15,165 nt of DNA, taken from JBDRHL01 sp043816955 (GTDB lineage: Bacteria; Planctomycetota; Phycisphaerae; Sedimentisphaerales; CAYZTY01). Location of the stretch: contig JBDRHL010000080.1 in NCBI GenBank assembly GCA_043816955.1, positions 1 to 15,165 of the forward strand, written 5' to 3'. The position numbers and the translations under genes are program-made. This document shows, in pieces, positions 14,539 through 15,165 of this stretch (the first letter of the stretch is position 1; every line of letters starts with the position of its first letter). The notes under the pieces are model-generated. The model saw only the letters and a list, made by a program, of their open reading frames with translations. It did no database searches and was not told the origin of the DNA.

Positions 14539-14694
14539 TTACTCTGTCGATTTTTCTGATGCCTCTTCTTTAGCTTGTTTTTCCCATACTGTTTTAAGGC
14601 AATTACATGCACAGCCGGAACCTTCAAAGCCATTGAAAAATTCGCATAGCTTGGCAAAGAATCCTTTCTTTTTTTCTTTATCTTCGATTGACAT
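14539..14694 (-). CDS. 51-residue Cys-containing small protein
   Basis: ATG at 14694 preceded by a full AAGGAG (14706-14701) with a six-base spacer; TAA at 14541-14539. The protein starts MSIEDKEKKKGFFAKLCEF, has the cysteine cluster GSGCACNC (four Cys in all with the earlier LCEF) and ends in a charged Lys/Glu tail. No membrane segment or known domain is seen. It stands 21 bases after the CcdA-like gene and shares its KKKGFFA start and following cysteine cluster with the embedded protein at 12128-11964. Probably a thiol-rich metal(loid)-binding or redox helper, by composition and context only. Confidence 0.7.
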   Translation of the reverse strand: MSIEDKEKKKGFFAKLCEFFNGFEGSGCACNCLKTVWEKQAKEEASEKSTE

Positions 14695-14715
14695 GAAAAA
14701 CTCCTTAAAAACCGG

Positions 14716-15165
14716 CTATGGAGCGGTATAAATCAACCAAACACCGCCTAATAAAACAAGTACGCCGCAGATTTTCTTTAGAATAACCGATCCTTTAGAT
14801 TTTTCATTCCAGTTCATATAACGTTGGACTACTTCGGTAAATGTTCCTGCAAAGACAATTACCGAACAGTGACCAACTCCATAAACCAGCAGTAATAGTA
14901 TACCATACGCAAGATTAGTTGAAGCTAACTTGAAGGTTACGCCAAGCATCGGAGCCATATAAGCAAAGGTACAGGGTCCAAGGGCAATCCCAAATACCAA
15001 GCCAAGTATAAGCGCAGCCAGCATTCCTTTTCGTTTCATTCCGACTTTCCCCGGTCCCGAAAAAGGCATAGGTATAATATCGAGCAGATGCAGCCCCACC
15101 ACAAAGAATATCAAGGCTACGAAGTAGTTGCCGTATTTTCCGACATCGCCCATCATTCTGCCTGC
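14716..15165 (-). CDS. CcdA-like membrane protein, 5' end cut by window edge
   Basis: 149 residues are visible and the frame remains open to the window edge, so the ATG at 15156 is not necessarily the start. At least four hydrophobic segments; the second half-repeat cysteine site is LGPCTFAYMAPMLG, and another Cys lies in GVGHCSVIVFAG. This matches the C-terminal two thirds of CcdA/DsbD-type electron-transfer proteins (usually about 200-240 residues). The first half with its partner cysteine should lie outside. It is distinct in sequence from the CcdA-like protein at 9287-8592. Together with the 51-residue gene it forms the end of a separate - strand unit upstream of the ars promoter, perhaps with a thioredoxin gene beyond the edge. 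Confidence 0.8.
   Translation of the reverse strand, partial: AGRMMGDVGKYGNYFVALIFFVVGLHLLDIIPMPFSGPGKVGMKRKGMLAALILGLVFGIALGPCTFAYMAPMLGVTFKLASTNLAYGILLLLVYGVGHCSVIVFAGTFTEVVQRYMNWNEKSKGSVILKKICGVLVLLGGVWLIYTAP

Overview
The window looks like part of a bacterial chromosome, most likely from the Planctomycetota (possibly a Phycisphaerae-type lineage). The inference rests on the paired WD40-repeat protein and the very large Ser/Thr kinase that combines zinc ribbons, helical repeats, membrane segments and a C-terminal LamG-like domain. No rRNA or tRNA gene is visible, so this taxonomic guess is moderate at best.

Left part (1-5573, + strand): the 3' end of a WD40-repeat gene and, 90 bases on, a 1294-residue membrane-anchored Ser/Thr protein kinase. 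They probably form one signalling unit.

Junction (5570-6309): a small winged-helix-like protein on the - strand whose stop codon overlaps the kinase stop codon. It is followed by about 300 bases with no convincing gene but with a perfect 12-base palindrome and a strong stem-loop.

Middle and right part (6310-14451, - strand): an arsenic-resistance operon read right to left from one near-consensus sigma70 promoter (TTGACA, 16-base spacer, TATAAT) with an ArsR-type inverted repeat downstream of it. Gene order is arsR, a small Cys-conserved protein, a fossil arsC start, an MtrA-like putative corrinoid protein, arsC (thioredoxin-type arsenate reductase), a Cys-rich protein with a second start inside it, a P1B-type metal ATPase, a membrane-anchored thioredoxin-fold protein, a CcdA-like membrane protein, a small AhpD/carboxymuconolactone decarboxylase-like protein, arsM (arsenite methyltransferase) and acr3 (arsenite efflux). 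Many neighbours overlap by ATGA, so translation is probably coupled. The known members would sense arsenite, reduce arsenate, methylate As(III) and export arsenite. The less known members suggest added thiol-redox, metal-binding and perhaps corrinoid-dependent methyl chemistry.

Far right (14539-15165, - strand): the end of a second CcdA-like membrane gene cut by the window edge, and a 51-residue Cys-containing protein whose KKKGFFA-plus-cysteine layout matches the embedded start in the ars operon.

The most unusual points are the methanogen-type MtrA-like protein, with the corrinoid-ligand histidine apparently kept, inside an ars operon; the 23-codon arsC relic with its own Shine-Dalgarno placed exactly at the start of that gene; and the two copies of a small Cys-rich protein type, one embedded in frame in a larger gene.
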